64,000 nt of DNA from Moraxellaceae bacterium (GCA_031119205.1 JAVHYF010000011.1:1-64000), one strand, 5' to 3'. Shown: positions 27,500-37,452, counted from the first letter of the stretch. A program made the numbers and translations. The notes: generated by a model from the sequence alone, not told the origin.

Positions 27500-28156
27500 T
27501 CAGCCGAAGACCAGCACACCCACCAGGATCAGCACGCCACTGACCATCATGTAGGTCGGGGCGCGATTCGCCGGTTTGCGCGGCCGGGCGGCGCGTGCGC
27601 GGGCCTGCTTCTCCATCTGCTCCTTCAGCGAACGCACGCGTTTGCTCTTGGGGGCAGGTGCTTCGTCCGGCACCACCTCGGTCGGTGGTGCGGTCGTCAC
27701 CGACGTCGACATCGCCGTTACGAACGAGGTCGCGGGCTCGGCAACCGCCGGGGCGGCCGCCAGTTCGGCGCTGTTGTAGGCCGCCGCGTAGAAGGACAAG
27801 GCATGGTCGAGCTGGGTCGGCGTGTACATGTCCGCCTTGTCCGGATCGAAGCCGGACTCGGACAGCGCGCGCGGCGCCGGCATTGCGGAAGCGGCGGGCG
27901 TGGAAGGCGGAGCACTGGCTGCCTCCGGCTCGCGCTCGATGCGCACGTGCAGGCCGATGGTCAGCAGTTCCTTCACATAGGCCTTGGTTTCCTCCGCCGG
28001 CAGGTTGCGCTTGAGATACAGCGTGCGGCCGGAGAAGAGCTGGTCGACCTGCGTCGGGGCCAGCCCCAGGCGCGAGGATGCGCGGGTACGGACGAGTGCC
28101 GGCCGCCGTCCGGGCAGGATATCGCCCCGGAATACGATTCTGTAGAGCACAGTCAT
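27500..28156 (-). CDS. Tail-anchored membrane protein of unknown function
   Basis: A 218-residue protein. Residues 1-75 form a small conserved-looking module (LYRIVFRGDILPGRRPALV ... QVDQLFSGRTLYLKRNL ... AYVKELLTIGLHVRIE) of the kind I recall at the N-terminus of some DUF805/YjgN-type membrane proteins. Residues 76-170 are Ala/Pro/Thr-rich and probably disordered, 170-195 are strongly basic, and residues 198-217 form one hydrophobic helix at the very C-terminus. The design is a cytoplasmic domain anchored by its tail. No operon partner. Function unknown. Confidence 0.75.
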   Translation of the reverse strand: MTVLYRIVFRGDILPGRRPALVRTRASSRLGLAPTQVDQLFSGRTLYLKRNLPAEETKAYVKELLTIGLHVRIEREPEAASAPPSTPAASAMPAPRALSESGFDPDKADMYTPTQLDHALSFYAAAYNSAELAAAPAVAEPATSFVTAMSTSVTTAPPTEVVPDEAPAPKSKRVRSLKEQMEKQARARAARPRKPANRAPTYMMVSGVLILVGVLVFG

Positions 28157-28398
28157 GGTGGTCTTTGTTGTTGTAATGGTCTGCGCAAGGCTCTGATCGC
28201 GTTGCCTGACGATCCCCCCTTCGCCTTGCGCGAGCAGAGTCTGCCACCACCCATGGCAACTCTGCGAGTGACGCTGATCAGCGGATGCAATCTGTCACAT
28301 TGCTTTGCCGCCGGTCCCCGGAAGCCGACCGCACGCCTCCGGATGTGTTTGTGGAAAGCCTTGCTGGAAGGGCCTTTACGCCCGATTTCGAGGACTGC

Positions 28399-29244
28399 TC
28401 AGCCGCGTTCGACCGGACGCGAAGGCTCGCTGCACCATTCGCTCCAGGAGCCGGGATAGAGCATTCCACCACCCAGGCCGGCCACCTCGAGCGCCAGCAG
28501 GTTGTGACAGGCGGTGACCCCTGAGCCGCACTGATGCACCACCTGTGCCGCGGGCGTGGCGCCAAGCACTTGCTGCCATTCGTCGCGCAGTTGCGCCGCG
28601 GGCTTGAAGCGACCATCGGCGGCGAGGTTGTCCTTGAAGAAGCGGTTGCGCGCGCCGGGAATGTGGCCGCCTACGGGATCCAGCGTCTCGTTCTCGCCGC
28701 GGAAGCGATCGGGCGCACGTGCATCGACGATGAGTTGCGTGGCGTCGTCCAGTCGGGATAGCACTTCGGTGGCATGACGAACGGGTGCGCGCGAAGAGAT
28801 GTCGTACGTCGTGGCGCGCGCGCGTGGGGCAGGCGGCTCGGTGCTCAGTGAATGCCCGGCACCTGTCCATGCCGGCAGGCCGCCATCCAGCACCGCGACG
28901 GCTTCATGCCCCAGCCAGCGCAACATCCACCACAGGCGTGCGGCGAACATGCCACCCTGGGCATCGTAGGCGGCGACCTGTGTACCGGATGTGAGCCCCA
29001 GTGCCGCCATGCGCGCTGCGAAGTCCGCGCGCGCGGGCAACGGGTGGCGGCCGTTACGACCGTCTTTCGTGCCTGACAGGTCGCGGTCCAGATGCAGGAA
29101 ATGTGCGCCGGCGATATGTCCTTGCGCATAGGCTCGCTCGCTCGCCGTCGGGTCGGCGAGGTCGTGGCGTGCGTCGATGATCAGCCAGTCTTCCCGCTGA
29201 TTGCGTCCGGCGAGCGTTGCAACGGAAACCAGGTGGGTGTGCAT
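28399..29244 (-). CDS. sseA: Two-domain sulfurtransferase (rhodanese / mercaptopyruvate type)
   Basis: A 281-residue tandem rhodanese. The active cysteine is C239 in the loop CGSGVTA (VHQCGSGVTACHN), the form found in 3-mercaptopyruvate sulfurtransferases, whereas classical thiosulfate rhodaneses have a more basic loop. The first domain is inactive, with LAAYDAQGG-like sequence in place of the cysteine. It would move sulfur from mercaptopyruvate or thiosulfate to thiol acceptors. It lies 12 bases after the transglutaminase stop, so it may be cotranscribed with it; the functional reason is not clear. Confidence 0.88.
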   Translation of the reverse strand: MHTHLVSVATLAGRNQREDWLIIDARHDLADPTASERAYAQGHIAGAHFLHLDRDLSGTKDGRNGRHPLPARADFAARMAALGLTSGTQVAAYDAQGGMFAARLWWMLRWLGHEAVAVLDGGLPAWTGAGHSLSTEPPAPRARATTYDISSRAPVRHATEVLSRLDDATQLIVDARAPDRFRGENETLDPVGGHIPGARNRFFKDNLAADGRFKPAAQLRDEWQQVLGATPAAQVVHQCGSGVTACHNLLALEVAGLGGGMLYPGSWSEWCSEPSRPVERG

Positions 29245-29256
29245 GGGTGGTTCCGT

Positions 29257-30207
29257 TCAGGCGGCTTCCGGCTCTGAGGCATCCTGCCGGTTGCTGACCT
29301 CCTCGATCAGCGAATCAAGTGAGTGCAATTCCGCCGGCATGACAGTGACCTCCACGGTGACCTCATGATCCGCTCCACCGAGGATGACTCCGCGCATCGG
29401 CGTCACGTCGGTGAAGTCGCGACCCCAGCCGAGCACGATGTGTTCATCCTGCGGCTGGCAATCGTTGGTGGGGTCGAACTCCACCCAGCCGTGGCCGGGG
29501 CACCACAGTGCAATCCAGGCGTGGGAAGCGTCGGCGCCGATCAGGCGCGGCTTTCCGGGTGGCGGACTGGTCAGCAGGTAGCCGCTCATGTAGCGCGCCG
29601 CCAGCCCCAGCGAGCGCAGCGCGCCCAGCATCAGGTGGGTGAAGTCCTGGCAGACACCGCGTTTCTGCTGCAGCACCTGCAGGACGGAGGTGCCCACCGT
29701 GGTGGCCTTGGGGTCGAAGGTGAACTCCTCGAACAGGCGGCTGTTGAGCTCGCGCGCAGCCTCCAGCAGGGGACGCCCGGCCTTGAAACTGGGGTTGGCC
29801 CAGGCGCGCAGGGATTCTGCGGTGGGCACCAGGGGGGAGGCCTGGGTGCATTCCACGGCATCCAGCGGCGCGTCGCCGGGGTAGCGGGCCAGGCTGGCTA
29901 CGACTTCCTCCCAGGCCGGGCCGGCGGCCTCGCGGTGGGCGGCCGGGCGACCCTGCAGGTCCACCGTGCTGGCGGCCAGTACACGCAGGGTGTCGTGCGG
30001 CTCGCTGACGGTGATGTGGATCTCTTCGGTGCCGAACCAGTTCTGCCGGATGCGGCGTTCGGTCGGTTCCGGCTGGATGCTCAGCTCATGGTGCAGGACG
30101 TGCTGCTGTTCGGTCTCGCGCGGGACGAGATGCAGCAGGTGCTGCGCCAGTGAAACCGGTGCGCCGTAGTGGTAGATCGTGTCGTGAAGGACGTGATAGC
30201 GGGGCAT
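29257..30207 (-). CDS. Transglutaminase-like protein, second system
   Basis: A 316-residue protein starting at the ATG at 30207 with [20 protein letters not shown], typical of COG1305 proteins. Catalytic residues are C186 ([12 protein letters not shown]), H229 (ASHAWIALW) and D245 (VEFDPTND). It is longer than the cluster 1 paralogue (316 against 263) and shares only the core. It belongs with the ATP-grasp/alpha-E fusion upstream on the same strand, although a chemoreceptor gene on the other strand lies between them. Two copies of a 13-bp repeat are found in its leader. Confidence 0.9.
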   Translation of the reverse strand: MPRYHVLHDTIYHYGAPVSLAQHLLHLVPRETEQQHVLHHELSIQPEPTERRIRQNWFGTEEIHITVSEPHDTLRVLAASTVDLQGRPAAHREAAGPAWEEVVASLARYPGDAPLDAVECTQASPLVPTAESLRAWANPSFKAGRPLLEAARELNSRLFEEFTFDPKATTVGTSVLQVLQQKRGVCQDFTHLMLGALRSLGLAARYMSGYLLTSPPPGKPRLIGADASHAWIALWCPGHGWVEFDPTNDCQPQDEHIVLGWGRDFTDVTPMRGVILGGADHEVTVEVTVMPAELHSLDSLIEEVSNRQDASEPEAA

Positions 30208-30216
30208 GGGGTCAAC

Positions 30217-30242
30217 TTTACGCGACTCCTTTACGCGACTCC
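30217..30242. repeat. Tandem 13-bp direct repeat in transglutaminase leader
   Basis: TTTACGCGACTCC occurs twice head to tail, 10 bases from the start codon at 30207. On the minus strand each copy contains GGAG, but the nearer one is still about 18 bases from the ATG, so it may be an operator or a replication-slippage product. Confidence 0.6.
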
Positions 30243-30479
30243 ATGGAGGAGGGGCCGCGGCCGTGCCATGGAGCGGAACGGCTCCGGCGGGAGGCCATAC
30301 GCATCCGTGTGGGCAAGCGAAACTGTCAAAGTGCGTTACACAGCCCGTCCTGTCGGGCTTCTGCGGCTCCGCGGCCTCAAGTCCCCGGTTTCTGCGTCGT
30401 TGTGCGTCGGACAAGCCGGCGTCATGAAACACGGGCAATGAAGTCCGCATGCAACGCGCTGCCTGTAAGGGAGACTGTC

Positions 30480-32105
30480 ATGTGGTTCGATCATCTGAGT
30501 TTTCGCAGCAAGCTGGGCCTGAACTTCGTGTTGTGTTGCGGTACGGTGGTGCTGGCCCTGCTGTTCTGCATCGTCCAGATCGGCACCATCAACGTCACCG
30601 CCGACGAGCTGGCGGAAGATTCGGTGGGGTCGATGAAGTCCGCCTCGCTCATCTCGCAGCTGCGCCTGCGCGTCCGTGTCCGCAGTCTTGAGGTAATGAC
30701 GGCCGCATCTGATGCGGAGCGCGACAAACTCGTCAGCTCCATGAAGGATCTGGAAGGACAGCTGAAGAAGGAGCTGGACAACCAGCGCGGTCTGGCCGAT
30801 GACGACAACGACCGTGCGATGGTCGAGCGGATAGCGCAAGCGGCGACGGCCTATTCGGCATCCGTCGATCAGGCCCTGTCCCAGTTGAAGGCAGGCAATC
30901 GCGATCAGGCTCAGGCGTTGGCTACCGGCGAGTGGCCGAAGCTTGCGAACGCCGTGCGCGACGCCACCGATGCGCTGGAGAAGTTCAAGCAGGATGAGGC
31001 CCTGGCACGCGCGCAGGAGGCGAGTACCCTGGGGCATACGGCGCAGAGATGGGCCTGGGTGGCGCTGGTTGCATCGACGCTGCTCGCTGTTGGTTTTTCG
31101 TTGTGGTTCGCCGGGCGTGTCTCACGTCGCCTGACCGGTGCGGTGCATGTCACTCGCCAGATTGCAGATGGCGACCTGTCGGTAGAGGTGCGCGATGGCG
31201 GTCGTGACGAAATCGGCCGTCTTACCGATGCCATGCGCACGATGCGTGACGCACTGCGTGCTTCGGTCAGCGAGACGCGCAATCAGGCCATGGAGGTTGC
31301 GGAGGCGTCACGACTGCTCAGTGGCAACGTCAGCCAGATGGAAGTGAACAGCCATTCGCAGAGCTCTGCAGCGTCCGCCATCGCGGCCAACATCGAGGAG
31401 CTGACGGTCTCCATCACCCACGTGTCGGACAACACCAATGACGCCAGCTCGCTGGCGGCGGATGCCGACCGCAAGGCCGTGGAAGGTGCGCAGACCATCG
31501 CGCGGGTGGTGACCGAGATCCGCAATCTGGCCGAGGTGGTGACGGCTGCTGCCACGCGGATCGCCGACCTGGAGGGGCAGTCCGCACGCATCTCCAACAT
31601 CATCGTGGTGATCCGCGAGATCGCCGACCAGACCAACCTGCTGGCGCTGAATGCCGCCATCGAGGCCGCGCGCGCCGGCGAGCAGGGCCGCGGTTTTGCA
31701 GTGGTGGCGGATGAAGTGCGCAAGCTGGCGGAGCGCACGGCGATGTCGACCTCCGAGATCAGCCAGATGATCGGCAACATCCAGACCACTACACGCGAGG
31801 CGGTGAACGAGATCCAGCACGGCGTTCGGTCGGTCGACCAGGGCGTGGGCTATGCCAATACGGCGGGCGGCGCGGTGGAGGAGCTGCGCGCCATCGCCGG
31901 TCAGGTTTCCGGACTGGTTGCAGAGATCGCCACCGGCTTGCGCGAGCAGTCTGCGGCGTCGACGGATGTGGCGACCAAGGTGGAGCAGATTGCCGTGCAT
32001 GCCGAAGAGATCAGTGCCAGCACGGGTTCCACCAGCGAGGCAGCAAAGCGCCTCAGCAGCGTTGCGGAGAGCATGCAGCAGACGATCAACCGCTTCCGCG
32101 TCTGA
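30480..32105 (+). CDS. Methyl-accepting chemotaxis protein, single-domain periplasmic sensor
   Basis: A 541-residue chemoreceptor. TM1 (about 13-35), a helical periplasmic region of about 150 residues (four-helix-bundle type), TM2 (about 190-210), HAMP domain and a cytoplasmic signalling domain with the hairpin tip ([17 protein letters not shown]). The ligand is unknown. AAGGGAG precedes the ATG at 30480. The gene sits in opposite orientation between two parts of the second transglutaminase/ATP-grasp locus, so it looks inserted there. It has no C-terminal CheR/CheB docking pentapeptide (ends INRFRV). Confidence 0.92.
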   Translation: MWFDHLSFRSKLGLNFVLCCGTVVLALLFCIVQIGTINVTADELAEDSVGSMKSASLISQLRLRVRVRSLEVMTAASDAERDKLVSSMKDLEGQLKKELDNQRGLADDDNDRAMVERIAQAATAYSASVDQALSQLKAGNRDQAQALATGEWPKLANAVRDATDALEKFKQDEALARAQEASTLGHTAQRWAWVALVASTLLAVGFSLWFAGRVSRRLTGAVHVTRQIADGDLSVEVRDGGRDEIGRLTDAMRTMRDALRASVSETRNQAMEVAEASRLLSGNVSQMEVNSHSQSSAASAIAANIEELTVSITHVSDNTNDASSLAADADRKAVEGAQTIARVVTEIRNLAEVVTAAATRIADLEGQSARISNIIVVIREIADQTNLLALNAAIEAARAGEQGRGFAVVADEVRKLAERTAMSTSEISQMIGNIQTTTREAVNEIQHGVRSVDQGVGYANTAGGAVEELRAIAGQVSGLVAEIATGLREQSAASTDVATKVEQIAVHAEEISASTGSTSEAAKRLSSVAESMQQTINRFRV

Positions 32106-32116
32106 GCGAGAGAAGC

Positions 32117-32136
32117 CCGACCCGGCAACGGGTCGG
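32117..32136. terminator. Hairpin between convergent MCP and ATP-grasp fusion genes
   Basis: CCGACCC-ggcaac-GGGTCGG, a 7-bp stem between convergent stop codons; on the minus strand it is followed by CTTCTCTC. Probable bidirectional terminator. Confidence 0.6.
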
Positions 32137-32147
32137 CGCCCAAGGAG

Positions 32148-34607
32148 TCAGGCGCTGATCCGCGTGCTGCGTACGTGACTGAAGAAGCGCAGCGACAGTT
32201 CGTCCGACAGGTCTGCCGTTGCGCCCTGCATCTTGTGCAGCAGTTCGCCGAGCGCTGCCGAGCCGTGCTGCAGGTCCACGTCCGGATCGAGGTTCAGCAG
32301 CATCTTGTGGGCGTCGACCAGCGATTTGCCCGGCATGGGGCCGAGGCTGCCGGCCAGGCGGCTGAGGTATTCCGTGAGCCCCAGCGACTGGAACACCAGC
32401 GCGCGCGGGTTGGACTCGTCGCGCACCAGCAGGTCCAGCACCGCCAGCCACTCGGGTTGCGCCAGGTAGCGTGAGCGATAGGTCACGATGCTGTCGGAGA
32501 CCTCCAGCAACCATTCCGGGCTGGCTTCGGCGCTGCCCGCGAACGCGCTCTCGATGGCCCGCGTCTGGAACTGCAGGCGTTCGATGCGTCGGCCCAGCGA
32601 CAGGAAGCGCCAGCCGTGGTCACGCGTCATGCCGTCCAGCGCGAAGCCGGACAGGGTCATGAAGCGGTTGATCAGGTCGTCCAGCATCGCCAGCGCCTCG
32701 AACACCCCCATCTGGTTGTGCGGCTTGCGGGCGATGCGCGCGGTCAGCGCGTTGAGGGTGCGCCAGTTGTCCAGCGACAGACGCTCGCGCAACGAGAAGC
32801 CGACGCGCGACAGGTACTGCACATGGCAGGCCAGGCCGGCGCCCATCTCCACGTCGGTGACGGCGCGCACCAGTTGCCGCGGCACGGCCCAGCGACTGGT
32901 GGTCTCGGCGTCGATGATGCCCATGCGCTTGCCGAGGGTGTCGATGCCTTGCCAGGCCGCCGAGCCCTCGCTGTCTTCCACGACACGGGCCAGCGCGACG
33001 CGCAGGTAGCGGGCGAGGTTGTCGCAGCGCTCGGTGTAGCGGCCGAACCAGAACAGGTTCTCCACCACGCGGCTGGACAGGCCCGCACCGCTGCGCACTA
33101 GATCGGTCGAGCGGACGGGCCGGTGCAGCAATGACAACTGGGTGGGCGGTTCGTCGCCCAGCACCCACACATCCTTGCTGCCGCCACCGCGCTGGCTGGA
33201 CAGGATGCGCAGGTCATCCTGCGACGAGGTGCGCGCCAGCCCGCCCGGCATCACCATGTAACCCTGTGGCGTCGCCACGGCGAAGACGCGCAGGCCGACC
33301 GAGCGCGGTAGCAGGCGGCGGCCGTGCTCGCGGTCCAGCACCGGCGCGCGCGACAGGTGTACCAGCTCTTGCGCCACCATGTCCTGCGGCGCACTGCGCA
33401 CGCGGCGCGCCAGCTCGTCCATGCGGCCGGTATCCAGCTTGTCGCCGAACACCGGGCCGAAGGGGCGCTGCGGCATGGCGCCCTTGAACACGAGGTGGTC
33501 GGCCTGTTGCAAGGCGTCTTCCATTGCGGCGGCCTCGCCGCACCACCAGGTCGCGACGTTCGGAATCGCCAGCGGCTCACCAAGCAGGTGCTCGCACAGG
33601 CCGGGCATGAAGCCGTTGAGCGCGCCAGACTCCAGCACGCTGGCGCCCAGCGCGTTGGCGACCATCACGTTGCCGCGGCGGATCGCCTCCACGAGGCCGG
33701 GGATGCCCAGCGCGGAATCGGCGCGCAGCTCCAGCGGGTCGCAGTAGTCGTCGTCGAGACGGCGGATGATGGCGTGCACCCGCTGCAGGCCGGACAGCGT
33801 CTTCAGCCACACGCAGCCTTCGCGCACCGTCAGATCGTGGCCCTCCACCAGCGGGAAGCCGAGGTAGCGCGCCAGGTAGGCGTGCTCGAAATAGGTCTCG
33901 TTGTAGGGGCCCGGCGTCAGCAGCACGGTCCGGCAGGGCTCGCCGTTGCGCGGCGCGAGTTGCTCGAAGCTGTCGCGCATGGCGGCGAAGTAGCCGGCCA
34001 GGCGACGTACCTTGAGGTCATGGAACAGATCCGGCAGCAGGCGCGAGACGATCAGCCGGTTTTCCAGCGCGTAGCCGGCACCTGACGGCGCTTGTGTACG
34101 GTCGCCGATGACCCACCAGTGGCCGTCGGGCGAGCGCGCCAGGTCCACCGCGTAGGTGTGCAGGAAGATGCCACCGGCCGGCTCGATGCCGTGCATCGGC
34201 CGCAGGTAACCGGGGTGGCCCAGCAGCAGCGAGGGCGGCAGGCGGCCTTCGCGCAGCAGGTTCTGCGGGCCGTAGAGGTCGGCCAGCACACGGTTGAAAA
34301 GGGTGGCGCGCTGGGTGACGCCACGCTCGATCTCGCGCCACTCCGCCGCCGGAATGATCAGCGGCAGCGGGTCCAGATTCCAGGGGCGGTCCGCACCCTG
34401 CGCATCGCCATACACGTTGTAAGTGACGCCGTTGTCGCGGATCTGGCGGTCCACCTCGCCGAACAGCGCACGCAGTTGCGGCGGGGTCTGCGCCAGCAGG
34501 CGCTCGTACAGGCGGAGGTAGTGACCACGCGCGCTGCCGGCGGCCGCGAACATCTCGTCGTGGCGATCATCGTCAGGGGGATAGTGCGCGAGCAACTGCT
34601 GGGGCAT
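32148..34607 (-). CDS. Circularly permuted ATP-grasp / alpha-E fusion protein
   Basis: An 819-residue fusion. Residues about 1-490 are the COG2308 ATP-grasp part (PLPLIIPAAEWREIERGV, LTPGPYNETYFEHAYLARYL, VHAIIRRLDDDYCDP, LSSQRGGGSKDVWVLGD); residues about 515-819 are the alpha-E part (GLSSRVVENLFWFGRYTERC, WRFLSLGRRIERLQFQTRAI). The same two families are separate genes in the Anbu operon at 23354-25751, so the window holds both architectures. It is predicted to form amide bonds on an unknown peptide or glycan substrate. The ATG at 34607 gives the family N-terminus. Probable partners are the two transglutaminases at 29257 and 37640. Confidence 0.92.
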   Translation of the reverse strand: MPQQLLAHYPPDDDRHDEMFAAAGSARGHYLRLYERLLAQTPPQLRALFGEVDRQIRDNGVTYNVYGDAQGADRPWNLDPLPLIIPAAEWREIERGVTQRATLFNRVLADLYGPQNLLREGRLPPSLLLGHPGYLRPMHGIEPAGGIFLHTYAVDLARSPDGHWWVIGDRTQAPSGAGYALENRLIVSRLLPDLFHDLKVRRLAGYFAAMRDSFEQLAPRNGEPCRTVLLTPGPYNETYFEHAYLARYLGFPLVEGHDLTVREGCVWLKTLSGLQRVHAIIRRLDDDYCDPLELRADSALGIPGLVEAIRRGNVMVANALGASVLESGALNGFMPGLCEHLLGEPLAIPNVATWWCGEAAAMEDALQQADHLVFKGAMPQRPFGPVFGDKLDTGRMDELARRVRSAPQDMVAQELVHLSRAPVLDREHGRRLLPRSVGLRVFAVATPQGYMVMPGGLARTSSQDDLRILSSQRGGGSKDVWVLGDEPPTQLSLLHRPVRSTDLVRSGAGLSSRVVENLFWFGRYTERCDNLARYLRVALARVVEDSEGSAAWQGIDTLGKRMGIIDAETTSRWAVPRQLVRAVTDVEMGAGLACHVQYLSRVGFSLRERLSLDNWRTLNALTARIARKPHNQMGVFEALAMLDDLINRFMTLSGFALDGMTRDHGWRFLSLGRRIERLQFQTRAIESAFAGSAEASPEWLLEVSDSIVTYRSRYLAQPEWLAVLDLLVRDESNPRALVFQSLGLTEYLSRLAGSLGPMPGKSLVDAHKMLLNLDPDVDLQHGSAALGELLHKMQGATADLSDELSLRFFSHVRSTRISA

Positions 34608-34824
34608 GGCGGCGGTCTGTTCTTGTACTGAAAAAGCAGGGCCGGGCTTCTCCGGAGCGCCATGGACCCTTCCCCGGGGCCTGCGCCGGGGAAATGCAGG
34701 CTAGCACGCGCAAGGCCGTAGTGAATACGCAGGAGTACGCAGACCGGACATCGCTGTGAGATATGTCGTGTCGCAGGTCTGGCTGCAATCCGGGCTGGTG
34801 AGCGCGGTGCACGGCAGGCTGCCG

Positions 34825-34870
34825 TGAGGCAGGGAGCCCGGCCGGGTGCGGCAGGCCGGGGGCTGCCTCA
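34825..34870 (-). terminator. Long hairpin overlapping the GH130-like stop codon
   Basis: TGAGGCAG/CTGCCTCA and CCCGGCC/GGCCGGG form an interrupted stem of about 15 bp; the minus-strand TGA stop at 34868-34870 lies in the outer arm. A further 15-base palindrome ACGGCAG-G-CTGCCGT follows at 34811-34825. No T run, so termination efficiency is uncertain. Confidence 0.5.
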
Positions 34871-35935
34871 GCCTTGCTTGCGCCCGATCCCGACCAGCAT
34901 CTTCTCTACGTCTGCCCGCGGCATTTCCATCAGCATCGCCCGCCGGTCATCGACGCCGTAGGAAATGACCACGCCTTCGCCCTTGATGGCGAGACCGGAG
35001 CAGAACTCGATGCCCAGGCTCTGGAAGCGGAAGGGGGAGGACATCGACACCACGCCGAAGCTGGCGTCCAGATGCAGGAAGCGATGCGTGTAGACCGCCT
35101 TGCGGAACAGCGGAATGCCGCGCAGGTCGCGATGGGCCTTGTGGATGACGGCCAGCCAGCCCCCGTTCCAGGGAACGAGCTGGGAGGAGCCGGACCAGCC
35201 GACGAGGTCTTCATGGGTGGGTGCAGGCTGGCGTGCTTCGGGGCCCTCTGTGCGCAGGTCGAACACGAGCATGGGATTGACCGAGTACACGAAGCCGGAT
35301 TGCTCTGCCGTGCCGAAGGGCATCCAGTTCTTTTCGCGATTGCGCCCGAAGGGGGAGCGCAGCGAGCGGGCGGTCGTGATTTCGTTGCCCTGCAGCCCTG
35401 CCAGCATCATGGTGCTGGTGGTGTCGCTCCAGTCGGGCGTGACGAGCTGCGTACCGACACGTGCGGCGTCCGCCAGGACCCTGGCGATGGAGTCCGAGCG
35501 CAGGCCGGACCAGAAGCAATGCAGCCTGCCGCCGACCTCGAAAAGGCGTGGATCTTCAAGGCCGTTGCGTGCGTCGTCCAGCGTGCCGGCCAGCGATGGT
35601 GCGACCACGACGTCCTGCCAGGTTTGCGGCACGAGCCTGTCGTCACATTCGATGAGGACCGTGGAGGTCGAGAACTCACGGATGTCGCGGCCGACGATGT
35701 AGGTGCCGTCCGGATTGATCCGGTACCAGGGGCGTCGCGTCGCGATCAGCCATTTGCCGTCGTGCCGGATGATGGACGGATTCGTCATGGTGCCGCCGTC
35801 CGGGTGCTGCAGCTCGGTGACGCGCACGCCCGCGCGCAAGGCCAGGCGCGGTGCCAGCATGCACTGGAGCAGGGTGCTGAGCATCTGCTGCTTCTTGCCG
35901 AAGCTGGCGGGGAGTCTCTGGGTCAGTGCGAGCAT
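34868..35935 (-). CDS. GH130-like five-bladed beta-propeller protein
   Basis: A 355-residue protein without signal peptide. The motif GLEDPRLFEVGGRLH is typical of the GH130 family (mannoside phosphorylases and relatives), as are the early MTNPSIIRHDGKWLIATRRP and the late IEFCSGLAIKGEGVVISYG blade. GH130 enzymes cleave beta-mannosides by phosphorolysis or hydrolysis; similar propellers also occur in polysaccharide gene clusters. Here it pairs with a flippase 40 bases upstream, so a role with a cell-surface glycan is likely. GAGGA precedes the ATG at 35935. Activity cannot be assigned from sequence alone. Confidence 0.65.
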   Translation of the reverse strand: MLALTQRLPASFGKKQQMLSTLLQCMLAPRLALRAGVRVTELQHPDGGTMTNPSIIRHDGKWLIATRRPWYRINPDGTYIVGRDIREFSTSTVLIECDDRLVPQTWQDVVVAPSLAGTLDDARNGLEDPRLFEVGGRLHCFWSGLRSDSIARVLADAARVGTQLVTPDWSDTTSTMMLAGLQGNEITTARSLRSPFGRNREKNWMPFGTAEQSGFVYSVNPMLVFDLRTEGPEARQPAPTHEDLVGWSGSSQLVPWNGGWLAVIHKAHRDLRGIPLFRKAVYTHRFLHLDASFGVVSMSSPFRFQSLGIEFCSGLAIKGEGVVISYGVDDRRAMLMEMPRADVEKMLVGIGRKQG

Positions 35936-35975
35936 GGGAGTTCCTCTGTGATTCCGGATGAGCCCTTGTCAGGGT

Positions 35976-37394
35976 TCAGGCCTTGCCTTTGACGAAGCGG
36001 AATATGCCAATGATATCGTTGCGAACGCTCTTCAGCAGGATGAAGCAAGTTGCGGTCAACAACCACGTTCCTGCACCTAAGAACAGGTCCTGCCAGCTGT
36101 TGCTGCCCAGTTGCATCCGGCATACGACCGCGAGCGTCGCCGCCAGGGTCCAGATCAGTCCAGGTCGCAAGGCTGCACGCATCACTTCGGTACGGGCGCC
36201 GAAGGCCTTGCGGGCATGGTGGTAGCAGAGCACTGCGGTGAGCGCCTGGCCGGCGACGATGGTCCAGGCGACAGCCTCGAAGCCCCGGGCGGCCAGCAGG
36301 ATGGCGCCGACGATCATGATCGTCCGGCCGGGAAACTCGGCCAGCAGGGACAGCCGTATCTGGTCGCGGGACAGGAAGATCCAGTAGAAGACGTAGGTCG
36401 ATGCAGCGAAGGCGGCGCCGATCGACAGGATCTCCAGCGTGCGGGCGGCGTCCGCCCAGTTGGGGCCGAGGGCAACCGACAGCAGTGGTTGTCCGAATGC
36501 GACCAGCGCCGACAGGGCGCCGGTCAGCGTGTAGCAGATGGTGCGCTGGAGCTGCACCGTCACACCGACGAAGTGCTCGTCCGACGGTGAGCGGGACAGC
36601 TTTGGCAGGATGACCCGGGACAGCGGGCTGACGAACTGCTGGAACACGAGCGAGATCAACTGGCTTGCACGGGCGTAGGAGCCCGCAGCGTCCGCGCCCT
36701 GCATCTTGCCCAGTGCCATGACGTCGGCCGAGCGGCTCGCCATGTTCAGCAACTGCGTCGCGAGGTTGTGGCCACCGAAGGCGGCAAACCGTCCCAGTTC
36801 GCGCAGTGGCGGAAACTCCCTCGGTCGCCAGTTCGTTCCCGCAATCGCCAGGACGGTGATCAGCAGGGCCTGGATGTTGGTCTGCAGGACCAGCGACCAG
36901 ACACCCAGCCCCCCCAGGGCGCTGCCGATCGCCACCGCTGCTGCGATGCCGGAGGCGACGACGTCATGCACGGCCAGGGTGGTGAAACGGTGATCGATGT
37001 TGATCTGTGCGCGGAACTGCACGCCCAGGCTGGAGACCAGCAGCGATGCCGAGAGACCCACCGCCACCCAGGTGAGTGACGGTTCGCCATAGAAGAGGGC
37101 CAGCAGCGGCCCTGCCGCGACGACGGCGACGCAGCCCAGCGTGCCGGCAATGCAGTTCAGCAGGAACAGTCCGCTCTTGTCCCTGGCGGTCAGTTCGCGG
37201 GCGCTGATGGCAGCGAGAGAAAGACCGAAGTCCGCAAACAGGGTCGCCATGGCGATGACGACCGACACCATTGCGGCCAGGCCGAAGTCGCGTGGCGGCA
37301 ACAAGCGCGACAGCAGTATGAAGCTGCCCAGCTGGATGGCGAATTTCGCCCACGAGCTGAACAGCGTGATCCGTGCCCCTGAGGCAAAACTCAA
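35976..37394 (-). CDS. Lipopolysaccharide/exopolysaccharide flippase (MOP superfamily)
   Basis: A 472-residue membrane protein with about 12-14 helices of the polysaccharide synthase/WzxC type: ASWAKFAIQLGSF-like first helix, RLLPPRDFGLAAMVSVV after it (typical L-x-P-x-D-F-G), and LYARASQLI-like sequence SYARASQLISLVFQQ in the middle. It would move lipid-linked glycan across the inner membrane. No ATG gives the first helix; a TTG at 37394 does, with a weak G-rich site upstream. It forms a pair with the GH130-like gene inside the second ATP-grasp/transglutaminase locus. Confidence 0.85.
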   Translation of the reverse strand: MSFASGARITLFSSWAKFAIQLGSFILLSRLLPPRDFGLAAMVSVVIAMATLFADFGLSLAAISARELTARDKSGLFLLNCIAGTLGCVAVVAAGPLLALFYGEPSLTWVAVGLSASLLVSSLGVQFRAQINIDHRFTTLAVHDVVASGIAAAVAIGSALGGLGVWSLVLQTNIQALLITVLAIAGTNWRPREFPPLRELGRFAAFGGHNLATQLLNMASRSADVMALGKMQGADAAGSYARASQLISLVFQQFVSPLSRVILPKLSRSPSDEHFVGVTVQLQRTICYTLTGALSALVAFGQPLLSVALGPNWADAARTLEILSIGAAFAASTYVFYWIFLSRDQIRLSLLAEFPGRTIMIVGAILLAARGFEAVAWTIVAGQALTAVLCYHHARKAFGARTEVMRAALRPGLIWTLAATLAVVCRMQLGSNSWQDLFLGAGTWLLTATCFILLKSVRNDIIGIFRFVKGKA

Positions 37395-37423
37395 ATCAGA
37401 CCCCCGACTTCTGTTCTTGTGTC

Positions 37424-37452
37424 CCCGGGTGTGTCGTGACCGACACCCCGGG
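37424..37452. other. Stable hairpin upstream of flippase
   Basis: CCCGGG-t-GTGTCG pairs with CGACAC-CCCGGG around a TGAC loop, 12 bp with one bulged T. It lies between the large transglutaminase gene and the flippase. It could end the former or form part of the leader of the latter. Confidence 0.5.

Noticed and set aside
28285-28524. 79-codon plus-strand frame between the hypothetical and rhodanese genes
   Set aside because: Half of it is antisense to the rhodanese gene; no ribosome site and no recognisable feature.
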